From Enterococcaceae bacterium OF42-14pH9A (GTDB lineage: Bacteria > Bacillota > Bacilli > Lactobacillales > Enterococcaceae): a DNA stretch of 64,000 bases. Positions 24,148 through 32,333 of the stretch are shown piece by piece. The notes below the pieces were generated by a model, which saw only the letters and a list, made by a program, of their open reading frames with translations, did not search any database and was not told where the DNA came from. The position numbers and the translations under genes were made by a program. Each line of letters begins with the position of its first letter. The first letter of the stretch is position 1. Location: NCBI GenBank assembly GCA_027692465.1, contig JAQEYU010000001.1, positions 186,001 through 250,000 on the forward strand, read 5' to 3'.

Positions 24148-24191
24148 GACACACTACGATACACTTTCTTTTAGTGTATTTATAGTGTGTC
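24148..24191. promoter_or_regulatory. palindromic upstream activator site (also terminator-like)
   Basis: Two 18-19-base arms: GACACACTA-CG-ATACACT and, on the other strand, GACACACTA-TAA-ATACACT. A 7-base centre separates them. A further half-site AGTGTATC is at 24226-24233. The position 50-95 bases upstream of the -24/-12 promoter fits the enhancer bound by the LevR-type activator. The arms followed by CTTTTTTT could also end the activator transcript. Confidence 0.75.
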
Positions 24192-24242
24192 TTTTTTTAT
24201 CCTTTGTTAAGGTTGATTTAACAACAGTGTATCTTTTTTTAG

Positions 24243-24259
24243 TTGGCACGCTACTTGCT
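24243..24259 (+). promoter_or_regulatory. sigma-54 (-24/-12) promoter of the PTS operon
   Basis: TTGGCAC, five bases, then TTGCT: the full TGGCAC-N5-TTGCW consensus. The GG at 24245-24246 and GC at 24257-24258 have the invariant spacing. It lies about 96 bases before the first PTS gene, and the neighbouring activator carries GAFTGA. Confidence 0.93.
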
Positions 24260-24354
24260 TATATAAAAGTGATACGGAACATCCGTGTCAGTCATCTGTC
24301 CGGTTCTCTTATGATTTTGTTTGATGAGAGCTTGTTGTGATAGGAGGGAGTGAG

Positions 24355-24864
24355 ATGGGAGCGGATATTCGTTTAGCACGGATCGATGATCGTCTGATCC
24401 ATGGTCAAGTGGCGACAGCTTGGTCCAAACAGACCGGAGTCAATCGGATTATCGTTGTCAGTGATGAGGCAGCCGATGATTCGTTGCGGCGCTTTTTGCT
24501 GCGGGAAGCTGCACCACCGGGGATCAAAGTCAATGTCATTGATACCGAAAAAATGATTCGTTTGTATTTTTCGGAGCTGTTGACAGGTGAAAAACTGATG
24601 CTCTTGTTTACTAATCCGCAAGATGTTTTGCGGCTGGTGGAAGCCGGTGTCGGTTTGGAAACGGTCAATATCGGCGGCATGCGTTACATCGTGGGAAAAC
24701 GAATGATCACCAATTTTATCTCAGTCGATACTGAAGACATCCGCTGTTTCAGAGTCCTGGCCCAAAAAGGCATCACATTGGAGGTTCGCAAAGTGCCCAG
24801 TGACCGCAAACTGGATTTGATCGAACTTTTGGACAAGGATGACGCCAAATCGTCGTTGCAATAG
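24355..24864 (+). CDS. mannose-family PTS component IIB (stand-alone)
   Basis: 169 residues. IRLARIDDRLIHGQVATAW carries the IIB phosphorylation site (His16), and the rest follows the mannose IIB fold (RIIVVSDEAADDSLRR, LMLLFTNPQDVLRLVEAG, VNIGGM). The operon also has a IIAB fusion, so this is a second IIB. Enterococcal mpt-type operons have the same extra first gene, so it may serve regulation or alternative phosphotransfer. ATG 24355 follows GGAGGGAGTGAG. An earlier in-frame ATG at 24337 lacks a ribosome binding site. Confidence 0.9.
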   Translation: MGADIRLARIDDRLIHGQVATAWSKQTGVNRIIVVSDEAADDSLRRFLLREAAPPGIKVNVIDTEKMIRLYFSELLTGEKLMLLFTNPQDVLRLVEAGVGLETVNIGGMRYIVGKRMITNFISVDTEDIRCFRVLAQKGITLEVRKVPSDRKLDLIELLDKDDAKSSLQ

Positions 24865-25001
24865 TCACCTGTCAGCTGCAATTATTTTTTCGGAGACTGT
24901 TGTCAATGAATAGCATCACCGGTCGAGCTGTTTTCGACTGTCGGTTCAGAGCAGCAAAATATGCCTTGGTCCGACGCAAAAATGAAATAGGAGGTAGAGA
25001 A

Positions 25002-25997
25002 ATGGTAGGAATTATCCTAGCGAGTCACGGAGAATTCGCTGAAGGTATCCTGCAGTCGGGATCGATGATCTTCGGTGAGCAGGAAAATGTCAAAGCAGTT
25101 ACATTGATGCCTTCAGAAGGTCCCGATGACATCAAAGCCAAAATGAAAGAAGCAATTGCCTCTTTCGACGATCAACAAGAAGTTTTGTTCTTAGTGGATC
25201 TGTGGGGCGGCACGCCTTTCAACCAAGCCAACAGCTTGTTTGAAGAACACAAGGAGACTTGGGCGATTGTTGCCGGCATGAACTTGCCGATGGTAATCGA
25301 AGCATACGCATCCCGCTTCTCCATGAACAAAGCCCAAGAAATCGCAGCCCACATTCTGGAGACTGCAAAAGAAGGTGTCCGGATCAAACCGGAAGAGCTG
25401 GAACCAGCAGCACCAACTGCGGCTGTCGCTGCCGGCAACGAACCAAAAGGGGCACTGCCGCCGGGTACAGTTCTCGGAGACGGCCACATCAAATATGTAC
25501 TGGCTCGTATCGACTCCCGCCTGCTTCATGGACAAGTCGCAACGGCCTGGACTAAATCGGTACAACCTAGTCGCATCATCGTTGTTTCAGATGCGGTTGC
25601 CAAAGACGACCTGCGTAAGAAACTGATCGAACAAGCAGCTCCTCCAGGGGTCAAAGCCAATGTGATTCCGGTTCAAAAAATGATCGAAGTGGCAAACGAT
25701 CCGCGCTTTGGCGACACGAAAGCCTTGTTGTTGTTTGAAAATCCGCAAGACGTGGTCCGCGCATTGGACGGCGGGGTTGACATCAAGGAAGTCAATGTCG
25801 GTTCGATGGCCCATTCTGTCGGAAAAGTTGTTGTAAGTAAAGTATTGTCAATGGGTCCGGATGATGTCAAAGCCTTTGAAGACATGAAGTCCCGCGGGAT
25901 CACTTTCGATGTTCGTAAAGTGCCGAACGATTCCAAAGACAATATGGATGAAATCTTGAAAAAAGCCGAGTCTGAGTTGAAAGCTCAAAACGGTTAA
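25002..25997 (+). CDS. mannose-family PTS component IIAB
   Basis: 331 residues. The IIA domain (1-125) has the phospho-acceptor His9 (GIILASHGEFAEG). A linker rich in A, P and E (130-160) follows, then the IIB domain with His176 (ARIDSRLLHGQVATAWTK). It passes phosphate from HPr to the sugar. AGGAGGTAGAGAA sets ATG 25002; the longer reading to 24900 has no homology-like content. The 137-base gap after the stand-alone IIB gene shows no clear promoter. Confidence 0.93.
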   Translation: MVGIILASHGEFAEGILQSGSMIFGEQENVKAVTLMPSEGPDDIKAKMKEAIASFDDQQEVLFLVDLWGGTPFNQANSLFEEHKETWAIVAGMNLPMVIEAYASRFSMNKAQEIAAHILETAKEGVRIKPEELEPAAPTAAVAAGNEPKGALPPGTVLGDGHIKYVLARIDSRLLHGQVATAWTKSVQPSRIIVVSDAVAKDDLRKKLIEQAAPPGVKANVIPVQKMIEVANDPRFGDTKALLLFENPQDVVRALDGGVDIKEVNVGSMAHSVGKVVVSKVLSMGPDDVKAFEDMKSRGITFDVRKVPNDSKDNMDEILKKAESELKAQNG

Positions 25998-26023
25998 TCA
26001 GAGAAATAGGAGGTTAAGAAATC

Positions 26024-26836
26024 ATGAGTGATTTGAATATTATTCAGATGATTTTAGTCGTACTCGTGGCTTTTCTGGCTGGGATGGAAGGGATCCTCGA
26101 TGAATTCCAATTCCACCAACCGTTAGTTGCGTGTACATTGATCGGTCTGGTGACCGGTAACTTGGAAGCAGGGATCATGCTTGGCGGGTCACTGCAAATG
26201 ATCGCCCTGGGGTGGGCCAACATCGGTGCTGCAGTAGCGCCGGATGCGGCCTTGGCTGCCGTTGCATCTTCAATTATTTTAGTTTTGGGCGGCGAAGGCA
26301 AGGCGGGTATCCCGTCAGCGATTGCAATCGCGATTCCATTGGCAGTAGCCGGTTTGGTATTGACCATGTTCGTACGGACTTTGGCTGTGCCAATCGTTCA
26401 CATCATGGATGGGGCTGCTGAAGAAGGAAACATCCGTAAAGTTGAATTGTGGCATATCATCGCTATCCTGATGCAAGGGGTCCGGATTGCATTGCCAGCA
26501 GCGCTCTTGCTGATCATTCCGGCAAAAAGTGTCCAAGATCTGTTGCACATGATGCCGGCTTGGTTGACAGACGGTATGGCGATCGGCGGCGGGATGGTCG
26601 TTGCGGTTGGTTACGCAATGGTAATCAACATGATGGCGACTAAAGAAGTTTGGCCTTTCTTCATTATCGGTTTTGCTATTGCAGCGATTTCTCAGTTGAC
26701 ACTGATCGCATTGGGTGCCATTGCTGTGTCGTTTGCACTGATCTACTTGAACCTGTCTAAAATGGGCGGCTCAAGCAACGGTGGCAGCCAAAGCGGCAGC
26801 GGTGATCCGTTGGGCGATATTTTGAACGATTATTAA
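26024..26836 (+). CDS. mannose-family PTS permease IIC
   Basis: 270 residues, strongly hydrophobic. Typical ManY pattern: GMEGILDEFQFHQPLVACTL, TGNLEAGIMLGGSLQMIALG and WANIGAAVAPDAALA. With IID it forms the membrane channel for mannose/glucose-type sugars. The C-terminus is a short G/S-rich tail. AGGAGGTTAAGAAATC precedes the ATG. The IID gene follows after 21 bases. In related Gram-positives this permease pair is also the receptor for several class II bacteriocins (established knowledge, not visible here). Confidence 0.93.
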   Translation: MSDLNIIQMILVVLVAFLAGMEGILDEFQFHQPLVACTLIGLVTGNLEAGIMLGGSLQMIALGWANIGAAVAPDAALAAVASSIILVLGGEGKAGIPSAIAIAIPLAVAGLVLTMFVRTLAVPIVHIMDGAAEEGNIRKVELWHIIAILMQGVRIALPAALLLIIPAKSVQDLLHMMPAWLTDGMAIGGGMVVAVGYAMVINMMATKEVWPFFIIGFAIAAISQLTLIALGAIAVSFALIYLNLSKMGGSSNGGSQSGSGDPLGDILNDY

Positions 26837-26857
26837 TCTTGAAGGAGGAGAAAGAAA

Positions 26858-27769
26858 ATGGCAGAAAAGATTGAATTAACGAAAAAAGACCGTTTGGCCG
26901 TTGCATGGCGCTCTACCTTCATTCAAGGCTCTTGGAACTATGAACGGATGCAAAACGGCGGCTGGTGTTTCGCAATGATCCCGGCTATTCGTAAATTGTA
27001 TAAAACAAAAGAAGAACAATCCGCAGCGTTGAAACGTCACTTGGAGTTCTTCAATACCCACCCATATATCGCTTCACCAATTCTCGGGGTAACTTTGGCG
27101 CTGGAAGAAGAACGTGCCAATGGCGCACCGGTGGATGATGTAGCGATCCAAGGGGTAAAAGTCGGTATGATGGGTCCTTTGGCCGGTGTCGGTGACCCGG
27201 TATTCTGGTTTACTGTACGTCCGATGTTGGGTGCCTTGGGTGCGTCTTTAGCCTTGACCGGAAGCATCTTGGGTCCAATCATCTTCTTCGTTGCTTGGAA
27301 TATCATTCGTTGGGCATTTATGTGGTATACCCAGGAATTCGGCTACAAAGCCGGTTCCAAGATTACCGACGATTTGTCCGGCGGTTTGTTGCAGGATGTA
27401 ACTAAAGGTGCTTCGATCTTGGGGATGTTCGTCTTGGGCTCGCTGGTCCAACGCTGGGTTAGTGTGAAATTTACACCGACTGTTTCTGAGATCGAATTGT
27501 CTGAGGGTGCCTATATTGAATGGGACAAGCTTCCCGGCGGTGCTGAAGGAATCAAGAAAGCCTTTGAAGAAGTGGCTTCCGGTAAAGCGTTGAGCAATAT
27601 CAAGGTCACTACCCTGCAAGACAACTTGGATTCACTGATTCCTGGTCTGGCAGCACTGCTGTTGACATTGCTGTGCATGTGGTTGTTGAAGAAAAAAGTT
27701 TCTCCAATCATCATCATTTTGGGCTTGTTCGTTGTGGGTATCGTGTTCCACGTACTCGGTGTGATGTAA
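26858..27769 (+). CDS. mannose-family PTS permease IID
   Basis: 303 residues. MAEKIELTKKDRLAVAWRST, QGSWNYERMQNGGWCFAMIP and GVGDPVFWFTVRPMLGALG are diagnostic for ManZ-type IID. C-terminal membrane segments lie at about 258-276 and 282-300. AAGGAGGAGAAAGAAA is a strong ribosome binding site. It is the last gene before a terminator. Confidence 0.93.
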   Translation: MAEKIELTKKDRLAVAWRSTFIQGSWNYERMQNGGWCFAMIPAIRKLYKTKEEQSAALKRHLEFFNTHPYIASPILGVTLALEEERANGAPVDDVAIQGVKVGMMGPLAGVGDPVFWFTVRPMLGALGASLALTGSILGPIIFFVAWNIIRWAFMWYTQEFGYKAGSKITDDLSGGLLQDVTKGASILGMFVLGSLVQRWVSVKFTPTVSEIELSEGAYIEWDKLPGGAEGIKKAFEEVASGKALSNIKVTTLQDNLDSLIPGLAALLLTLLCMWLLKKKVSPIIIILGLFVVGIVFHVLGVM

Positions 27770-27782
27770 GCTTTTATCAAAG

Positions 27783-27810
27783 AAGGAGACCGGTTTTGCG
27801 GTCTCCTTTT
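27783..27810 (+). terminator. terminator after IID
   Basis: AAGGAGACC / GGTCTCCTT stem with an 8-base loop, then TT. It probably attenuates read-through into the DUF956 gene. Confidence 0.75.
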
Positions 27811-27832
27811 ACATAGGCGGCCGGCTTGCTGC

Positions 27833-27861
27833 AGGACAGACCGCTGAATTTTGAGTATACT
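27833..27861 (+). promoter_or_regulatory. possible promoter for the DUF956 gene
   Basis: AGGACA (27833-27838), 17 bases, TATACT (27856-27861). The -35 matches at four of six positions. It sits after the IID terminator. Confidence 0.4.
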
Positions 27862-28018
27862 GAACATATTCGCTGCTCGGGGTGCTTTTTTGCCGGAGCT
27901 GCAACTCAGTGTTTTACGGTTGCTGTTTTAAAGCGGCAGATCAGGTGTTGAAAACTCTTGAATCCAGTCTCGGCGGATAGCCGCTAAAGCGCAATTCTAT
28001 CAAAAAGGAGCGTTCATT

Positions 28019-28393
28019 ATGGTACAATCATTGAATACGAAAGTGGATCTGGCCATCGCCGCCACTTCTTTTATGGGGATCAACGAATACGGTCAAGTAA
28101 TGGTGGGGGATAATGCCTTCGAATTTTACAACGACCGGGACAAAAACAAGTTTATCCAGATTCCGTGGGAAGAGGTAGACTATGTGATCGCTTCGGTCAT
28201 GTTTAAGGGCAGATGGATCCCCCGGTATGCCATCCAGACCAAAAGGAACGGGACCTTCACGTTTTCTTCAAAAGAACCGAAAAAAGTCTTGCGGGCGATC
28301 CGGGAATATGTACCCGAAGAGCGCCTGGTACGTTCTCTGAGCTTTTTTGATGTCATCAAACGGGCCTTCACTTCAAAGAAAAAGAAAGCATAA
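28019..28393 (+). CDS. DUF956 family protein (ManO-like)
   Basis: 124 residues, MVQSLNTKVDLAIAATSFMG, with IPWEEVDYVIASVMFKGRWI and a basic KKKA end. This family is found almost only at the end of mannose-PTS operons of Firmicutes; its function is not established, and a regulatory link to the PTS is usually assumed. AAAAAGGAGCGTTCATT precedes the ATG. It is separated from IID by a terminator and a weak promoter, so it may be made both with and without the PTS. Confidence 0.88.
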   Translation: MVQSLNTKVDLAIAATSFMGINEYGQVMVGDNAFEFYNDRDKNKFIQIPWEEVDYVIASVMFKGRWIPRYAIQTKRNGTFTFSSKEPKKVLRAIREYVPEERLVRSLSFFDVIKRAFTSKKKKA

Positions 28394-28449
28394 GGGCGCA
28401 GTCTTAAGGTGCCCTGACAGTCCTTTTTCAGCAATCGAATATTTATTTG

Positions 28450-28503
28450 CCGGCAAACGGTGGGCTCTGCGCAGTTGCAGTCTGAAACTTTGCCGGTTTT
28501 TTT
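28450..28503 (+). terminator. probable terminator after the DUF956 gene
   Basis: CCGGCAAA / TTTGCCGG arms with a long loop that itself can pair, then seven Ts. Confidence 0.5.
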
Positions 28504-28841
28504 GCAGTTCAAAAGGTTTCGGGTTTGTCGGGAAAAATGCCGACTTTCTGATTGTTTCAGACCTTCAAGGCAACTACCGCATTTTTAACAGTGAGGGAAT
28601 CAATCCCGATGAAAAGCAAATCCTCTGCAAGCTCTGCCAAAAAAACGGATAAGATAGTCCAGTGGGCAGGAGGCGGCTTTAGGGTCCCTGTTTTTGCTAT
28701 GGCAAGAAGACCGGAAGGCGTCAGCTTGAGTCAGTGGTTTGTACTTCGAAGGGGCTTTTTGTTGTGGTATGCTGATAGTGTGAGGAAAAAGACGCTGCCA
28801 GGCGGCAAAAAAGCCTGTGGCGATGAAATGGAGGAAGTTTG
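28504..28841. other. intergenic stretch without a supported gene
   Basis: Open frames here (28347-28652, 28552-28842) lack ribosome binding sites and recognisable protein features. A TGGTATGCT extended -10 at about 28767-28775 may drive the next gene; its -35 is poor. Confidence 0.4.
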
Positions 28842-29075
28842 ATGATTTGGACATTGATCATCGGAGCGCTGATCGGGGCAATCGCCGGAATGATTACCGG
28901 TGAAAAGCGGGGCTGTTTGTACAATATTGTCGCTGGCTTGATCGGCTCTTATATCGGAGAGCGGCTGTTTGGCGAGATGGGGCCGCAGTTGGCAGATATG
29001 GCGATCGTGCCGGCGATCCTGGGAGCGGTGATCTTTACCGCTGTGATCACGCTGTTTTTTGGAAGAAGCCACTGA
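28842..29075 (+). CDS. GlsB/YeaQ/YmgE family small membrane protein
   Basis: 77 residues: MIWTLIIGALIGAIAGMITG, then GCLYNIVAGLIGSYIGERLFG and a third hydrophobic segment. This is the transglycosylase-associated (PF04226) fold of three short membrane helices with GxxxG patterns. Members are often stress-induced; the molecular role is unclear. GGAGGAAGTTTG precedes ATG 28842. Its stop is only five bases from a palindromic repeat element. Confidence 0.85.
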   Translation: MIWTLIIGALIGAIAGMITGEKRGCLYNIVAGLIGSYIGERLFGEMGPQLADMAIVPAILGAVIFTAVITLFFGRSH

Positions 29076-29080
29076 AACTA

Positions 29081-29236
29081 GGCGTGTCTGAAAACTCTGG
29101 GGGAATCCAGATTTTTGCGGACCTGCCGGAATCAAGGAGTAAAGCGCAGCTTATGTGGTGCACAAGCGAGCCTTTACGACGTAGATCGCAGTGAAAAGGA
29201 CCAAAATATCTGCCACTGGAGTTTTCAGACACGCCC
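29081..29236 (+). repeat. palindromic MITE-like repeat, copy A
   Basis: 17-base perfect terminal inverted repeats GGCGTGTCTGAAAACTC (29081-29097) and its complement (29219-29235), with TA on both outer sides. It has no coding capacity. It is about 85% alike, by eye, to copy B at 50730-50888 in the opposite orientation. Confidence 0.88.
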
Positions 29237-29279
29237 TAAGCTCCCAAAAATGTATCAGGCTAGCAAAAGCACGAGTCTT

Positions 29280-29288
29280 TGCTATAAT
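29280..29288 (+). promoter_or_regulatory. extended -10 promoter of the Xaa-Pro peptidase gene
   Basis: TGCTATAAT, an extended -10 (TGnTATAAT), with only a weak -35 (TAGCAA, 29261-29266). It lies just after repeat copy A. Confidence 0.55.
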
Positions 29289-29323
29289 GGGACATGACGA
29301 AAACAGAAAGAAGGAATCGTATC

Positions 29324-30391
29324 ATGATGTTACGTGTTGAAAATCTGCGCAAAGCGATGAAAAAAGAGCAAGTAGACGGTTTTCTGGTGACCAGTCCTTA
29401 CAATTTGCGATATTTAACTAATTTCACCGGGACGACCGGTCTGGCGGTCATTACACTGGATAAAGCCTTTTTTGTGACGGATTTCCGTTACACCGAGCAG
29501 GCCGCTGCTCAGGCGCAAGGCTTTGAAATCATTAAGAATGTCGGCCCGATCTTTGAAGAGGTGGCTAAACTTTGTGAGCAGGAAGAACTCAACGCTTTGG
29601 CTTTTGAAGAAAACTATGTCAGCTTTGCCGAATACTCGGTACTGGAAGAAATCATTGAAGAGACGCCGCTGATTCCGATCGCAGGCATGATCGAGAACCT
29701 GCGGGAAATCAAAGATGACGAAGAGATTGCCATTACTGAAAAAGCCTGTGCTATCGCAGATCAAGGATTCGACTATGTTTTGAAGACAATCAAACCTGGG
29801 ATGACCGAGATCGAAGTGGCCAATCAGCTGGACTTTTACATGCGTTCACTGGGAGCCAGCGGAGTTTCCTTTGAGACCATCGTAGCCTCCGGAGTCCGCT
29901 CGGCTATGCCTCACGGTGTTGCCTCGGAAAAAATCATCCAACAGGGAGACCTGATTACATTGGACTTCGGCTGTTATTATCAAGGTTATGTTTCCGACAT
30001 GACCCGGACCTTTGCGATTGGTGATCCCGGAGACAAACTGCGGGAGATCTATCAGGTTGTTTTGGAAGCACAATTGAAAGTCTTAGCAGCTGCCAAACCG
30101 GGACTGACAGGAATTCAATTGGATGCAGTGGCCAGAGATCATATCGCCGCTGCCGGCTATGGCGAGGCTTTCGGACATTCTACCGGTCACGGGATCGGCT
30201 TGGAGATTCACGAAGGCCCCAATGTTTCTTTCCGCGCTGACAAGCAGTTCGTTCCCGGCAATATCATCACTGATGAACCCGGAATCTATCTGCCGGGGAT
30301 CGGCGGCGTTCGTATCGAAGATGATCTGCTGATTACCGCTGACGGCAATCGAGTGTTGACTCATTCACCGAAAGAATTGATTATTTTGTAA
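29324..30391 (+). CDS. M24 family Xaa-Pro peptidase (PepP/YqhT-like)
   Basis: 355 residues. The N-terminal creatinase-like domain (1-120, SPYNLRYLTNFTGTTGLAV) is followed by the pita-bread domain with the five metal ligands: D in TLDFG, D in SDMTRTF, H in FGHSTGHGIG, E in DEPGIY and E in VRIEDD. It removes N-terminal residues before proline in the cytoplasm. ATG 29324 follows AAGGAATCGTATC; ATG 29294 lacks a ribosome binding site. It precedes efp, as in other Firmicutes, which fits since EF-P helps make proline-rich proteins. Confidence 0.9.
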   Translation: MMLRVENLRKAMKKEQVDGFLVTSPYNLRYLTNFTGTTGLAVITLDKAFFVTDFRYTEQAAAQAQGFEIIKNVGPIFEEVAKLCEQEELNALAFEENYVSFAEYSVLEEIIEETPLIPIAGMIENLREIKDDEEIAITEKACAIADQGFDYVLKTIKPGMTEIEVANQLDFYMRSLGASGVSFETIVASGVRSAMPHGVASEKIIQQGDLITLDFGCYYQGYVSDMTRTFAIGDPGDKLREIYQVVLEAQLKVLAAAKPGLTGIQLDAVARDHIAAAGYGEAFGHSTGHGIGLEIHEGPNVSFRADKQFVPGNIITDEPGIYLPGIGGVRIEDDLLITADGNRVLTHSPKELIIL

Positions 30392-30435
30392 GTTCGTTTT
30401 CGGCAGCAGTCTTCAGCTGAAACTCGGGCAAAGAC

Positions 30436-30472
30436 AAAGCGGCAGTACCTTTTGGGGGCGGCTGCTTTTTTT
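30436..30472 (+). terminator. terminator after the peptidase gene
   Basis: AAAGCGGCAGTACC pairs with GGGGCGGCTGCTTT at 12 of 14 positions around a small T-rich loop, ending in a T run. Confidence 0.6.
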
Positions 30473-30649
30473 ACTGCCGGAGTTGGCGGGAAAAAAGCGG
30501 AGGGAGTTAGGAAAAATGATTTCGGTAGGCGCTCTTACGCTGATCCTTGATGGTTTTGTATAGCCTAACCGTGGAAAGAATGATAAACTAGGAAGGAAGA
30601 ATGTCCCTTTAAAAGGTCCATTTGCGAGGAATTTAAAAGGAGGATGGCC

Positions 30650-31207
30650 ATGATTTCAGTAAATGATTTCAAAACCGGCTTGACCATCGAAGTTGATGGC
30701 GATATCTGGCGGGTAGTCGATTTTCAACACGTAAAACCCGGTAAAGGAGCTGCTTTTGTCCGCTCGAAACTGAAAAATCTGCGGACCGGCGGCGTACAGG
30801 AGAAAACCTTCCGTGCCGGTGAAAAAGTCGCCAAAGCCCAGATCGATAATCGAAAGATGCAGTACTTATATGAAAGCGGCGGCAGCCACGTCTTCATGGA
30901 TCTGGAAACGTATGAACAAATCGAGATTCCGGAAGAGCAGATTGTTGACGAGTTGAAGTATATGTTGGAAAACATGGAAGTCAACATTATCATGTACGGC
31001 TCGGAGATCTTAGGTGTTGATCTGCCGAATACAGTGACGCTGACGGTAGAAACCACCGACCCGAATATCAAAGGGGATACCTCATCCGGTGGCTCGAAAC
31101 CGGCCGTCATGGAAACCGGCCTGACGGTCAATGTCCCGTTCTTTGTCAACCCGGGAGATAAATTGATCATCAATACAACAGACGGGACGTATGTTTCCCG
31201 CGCTTAG
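30650..31207 (+). CDS. efp: translation elongation factor P
   Basis: 185 residues, the standard length. Three OB-like domains: [20 protein letters not shown] with the exposed loop VKPGKGAAF carrying Lys32 (the residue modified in many bacteria), the middle [17 protein letters not shown], and the C-terminal [17 protein letters not shown] and TDGTYVSRA signature. It rescues ribosomes stalled on polyproline. ATG 30650 lies six bases after AAAAGGAGG; ATG 30644 touches it and is less likely. It starts a run with the asp23-like gene and nusB. Confidence 0.96.
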   Translation: MISVNDFKTGLTIEVDGDIWRVVDFQHVKPGKGAAFVRSKLKNLRTGGVQEKTFRAGEKVAKAQIDNRKMQYLYESGGSHVFMDLETYEQIEIPEEQIVDELKYMLENMEVNIIMYGSEILGVDLPNTVTLTVETTDPNIKGDTSSGGSKPAVMETGLTVNVPFFVNPGDKLIINTTDGTYVSRA

Positions 31208-31224
31208 AAACGGAGGAAGTTGTT

Positions 31225-31650
31225 GTGGCAGATGAAAAAAATCTGGTATTGAACAGCAATCAGGAATTAGGAGAGATCGTCATTGCACCGGAAGTGATCG
31301 AAGTCATCATCGGGATTGCCGCTTCTAAAGTCGATGGTGTATACGACATGCAGGGAACGTTCGCCAACAATGTAACAGAACTATTGGGCGGCTCTGCTCA
31401 TGGCAAGGGTGTTTATCTGAGTATCGAAGAAGCCGGGCTCAAAGTGGACATCTACTGTTACATTAAATACGGTATGTCAGTACCGAAAGTCGCGATGGCG
31501 ATCCAGGAACGGGTCAAAGAACAGGTGCTGTTCATGACTGACGTGGCTTTGTCAGAAGTCAATATCCATGTTGTGGCGGTTGTTCCGGAAAAAATTGATA
31601 CCCCTGATTTGGAAGAATTATTTGGAAGCGAAGAGGAAGAGAATGAGTAG
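31225..31650 (+). CDS. Asp23/YqhY family protein
   Basis: 141 residues from a GTG start ([20 protein letters not shown]). The Asp23 core ([41 protein letters not shown]) ends with an acidic tail. In B. subtilis the equivalent yqhY lies between fatty-acid synthesis genes and nusB and affects envelope/lipid balance. Here it lies between efp and nusB and overlaps nusB by eight bases. Confidence 0.9.
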   Translation: MADEKNLVLNSNQELGEIVIAPEVIEVIIGIAASKVDGVYDMQGTFANNVTELLGGSAHGKGVYLSIEEAGLKVDIYCYIKYGMSVPKVAMAIQERVKEQVLFMTDVALSEVNIHVVAVVPEKIDTPDLEELFGSEEEENE

Positions 31651-32122
31651 TAAAGAAATCTCACGGCATATGATCCGGCAAATGGCGCTGCAAGCCCTGT
31701 TTCCGCTGGATTTCAATGCGGATTTGTCGAAAAAAGATGCTATTTATCATGCCATCGAACTGGAACACCAAGAAATGTTGGATGACGAGCAGGAAAACTT
31801 TGTGCCGCAATATCTGGATGAGTTGGTAGCGGGTGTTTGTGACCATAAAGCCCAACTGGACGAGATGATTGAAAAACATCTGAAAAAAGGTTGGAATTTG
31901 AAACGTTTGCCGAAAATGGATTTGACCATCCTGCGTATCGGTATTTACGAAATGGTTTACGAAAAAAAGGTTCCTAACAAAGTGGCGCTTAACGAAGCCA
32001 TCGAGTTGGCGAAAACCTTCAGTGACGATCAGTCTCGGAAATTCGTCAACGGTCTGCTGTCAAACATCAACAGCGAGTTGGAAAAAGCCGCAAAGACCGA
32101 ACAAACGCCGGAAACAAATTGA
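31643..32122 (+). CDS. nusB: transcription antitermination factor NusB
   Basis: 159 residues. [20 protein letters not shown] opening, then the all-helical NusB fold ([58 protein letters not shown]). It binds boxA with S10 to prevent termination in rRNA operons. ATG 31643 is preceded by GAAGAGGAAGAG inside the previous gene, so translation is coupled. Confidence 0.96.
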   Translation: MSSKEISRHMIRQMALQALFPLDFNADLSKKDAIYHAIELEHQEMLDDEQENFVPQYLDELVAGVCDHKAQLDEMIEKHLKKGWNLKRLPKMDLTILRIGIYEMVYEKKVPNKVALNEAIELAKTFSDDQSRKFVNGLLSNINSELEKAAKTEQTPETN

Positions 32123-32126
32123 TTTT

Positions 32127-32168
32127 AAAGAGCGACACCGCAGAAACTGCCGGTGCCGCTCTTTTTTT
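32127..32168 (+). terminator. terminator of the efp-nusB run
   Basis: AAGAGCG-ACACCG / CGGTGC-CGCTCT stem with T7. Confidence 0.82.
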
Positions 32169-32257
32169 GGGGGTTCTTTGTCAAATGACGGGGTGGGCTG
32201 TCTGGAAACTCCGGTGGCGGCAAGCTTACGCCTTTTTGTCGCAATCTGAACCAAAAG

Positions 32258-32298
32258 AAAACCGGCCTCAGCGAATGTTTTCGAAAAGGCCGGTTTTT
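32258..32298. terminator. bidirectional terminator between nusB and proS
   Basis: AAAACCGGCC / GGCCGGTTTTT with a 20-base loop. T runs are present on both strands, so it can end proS (minus) and read-through from nusB (plus). Confidence 0.75.
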
Positions 32299-32333
32299 GT
32301 ATTTGGTTCAAAAGTGAGCATTTGTGGGTGATC

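Noticed and set aside
28347..28842. Open frames between the DUF956 gene and the GlsB-like gene
   Set aside because: No ribosome binding sites or recognisable motifs, and they overlap a terminator-like hairpin.
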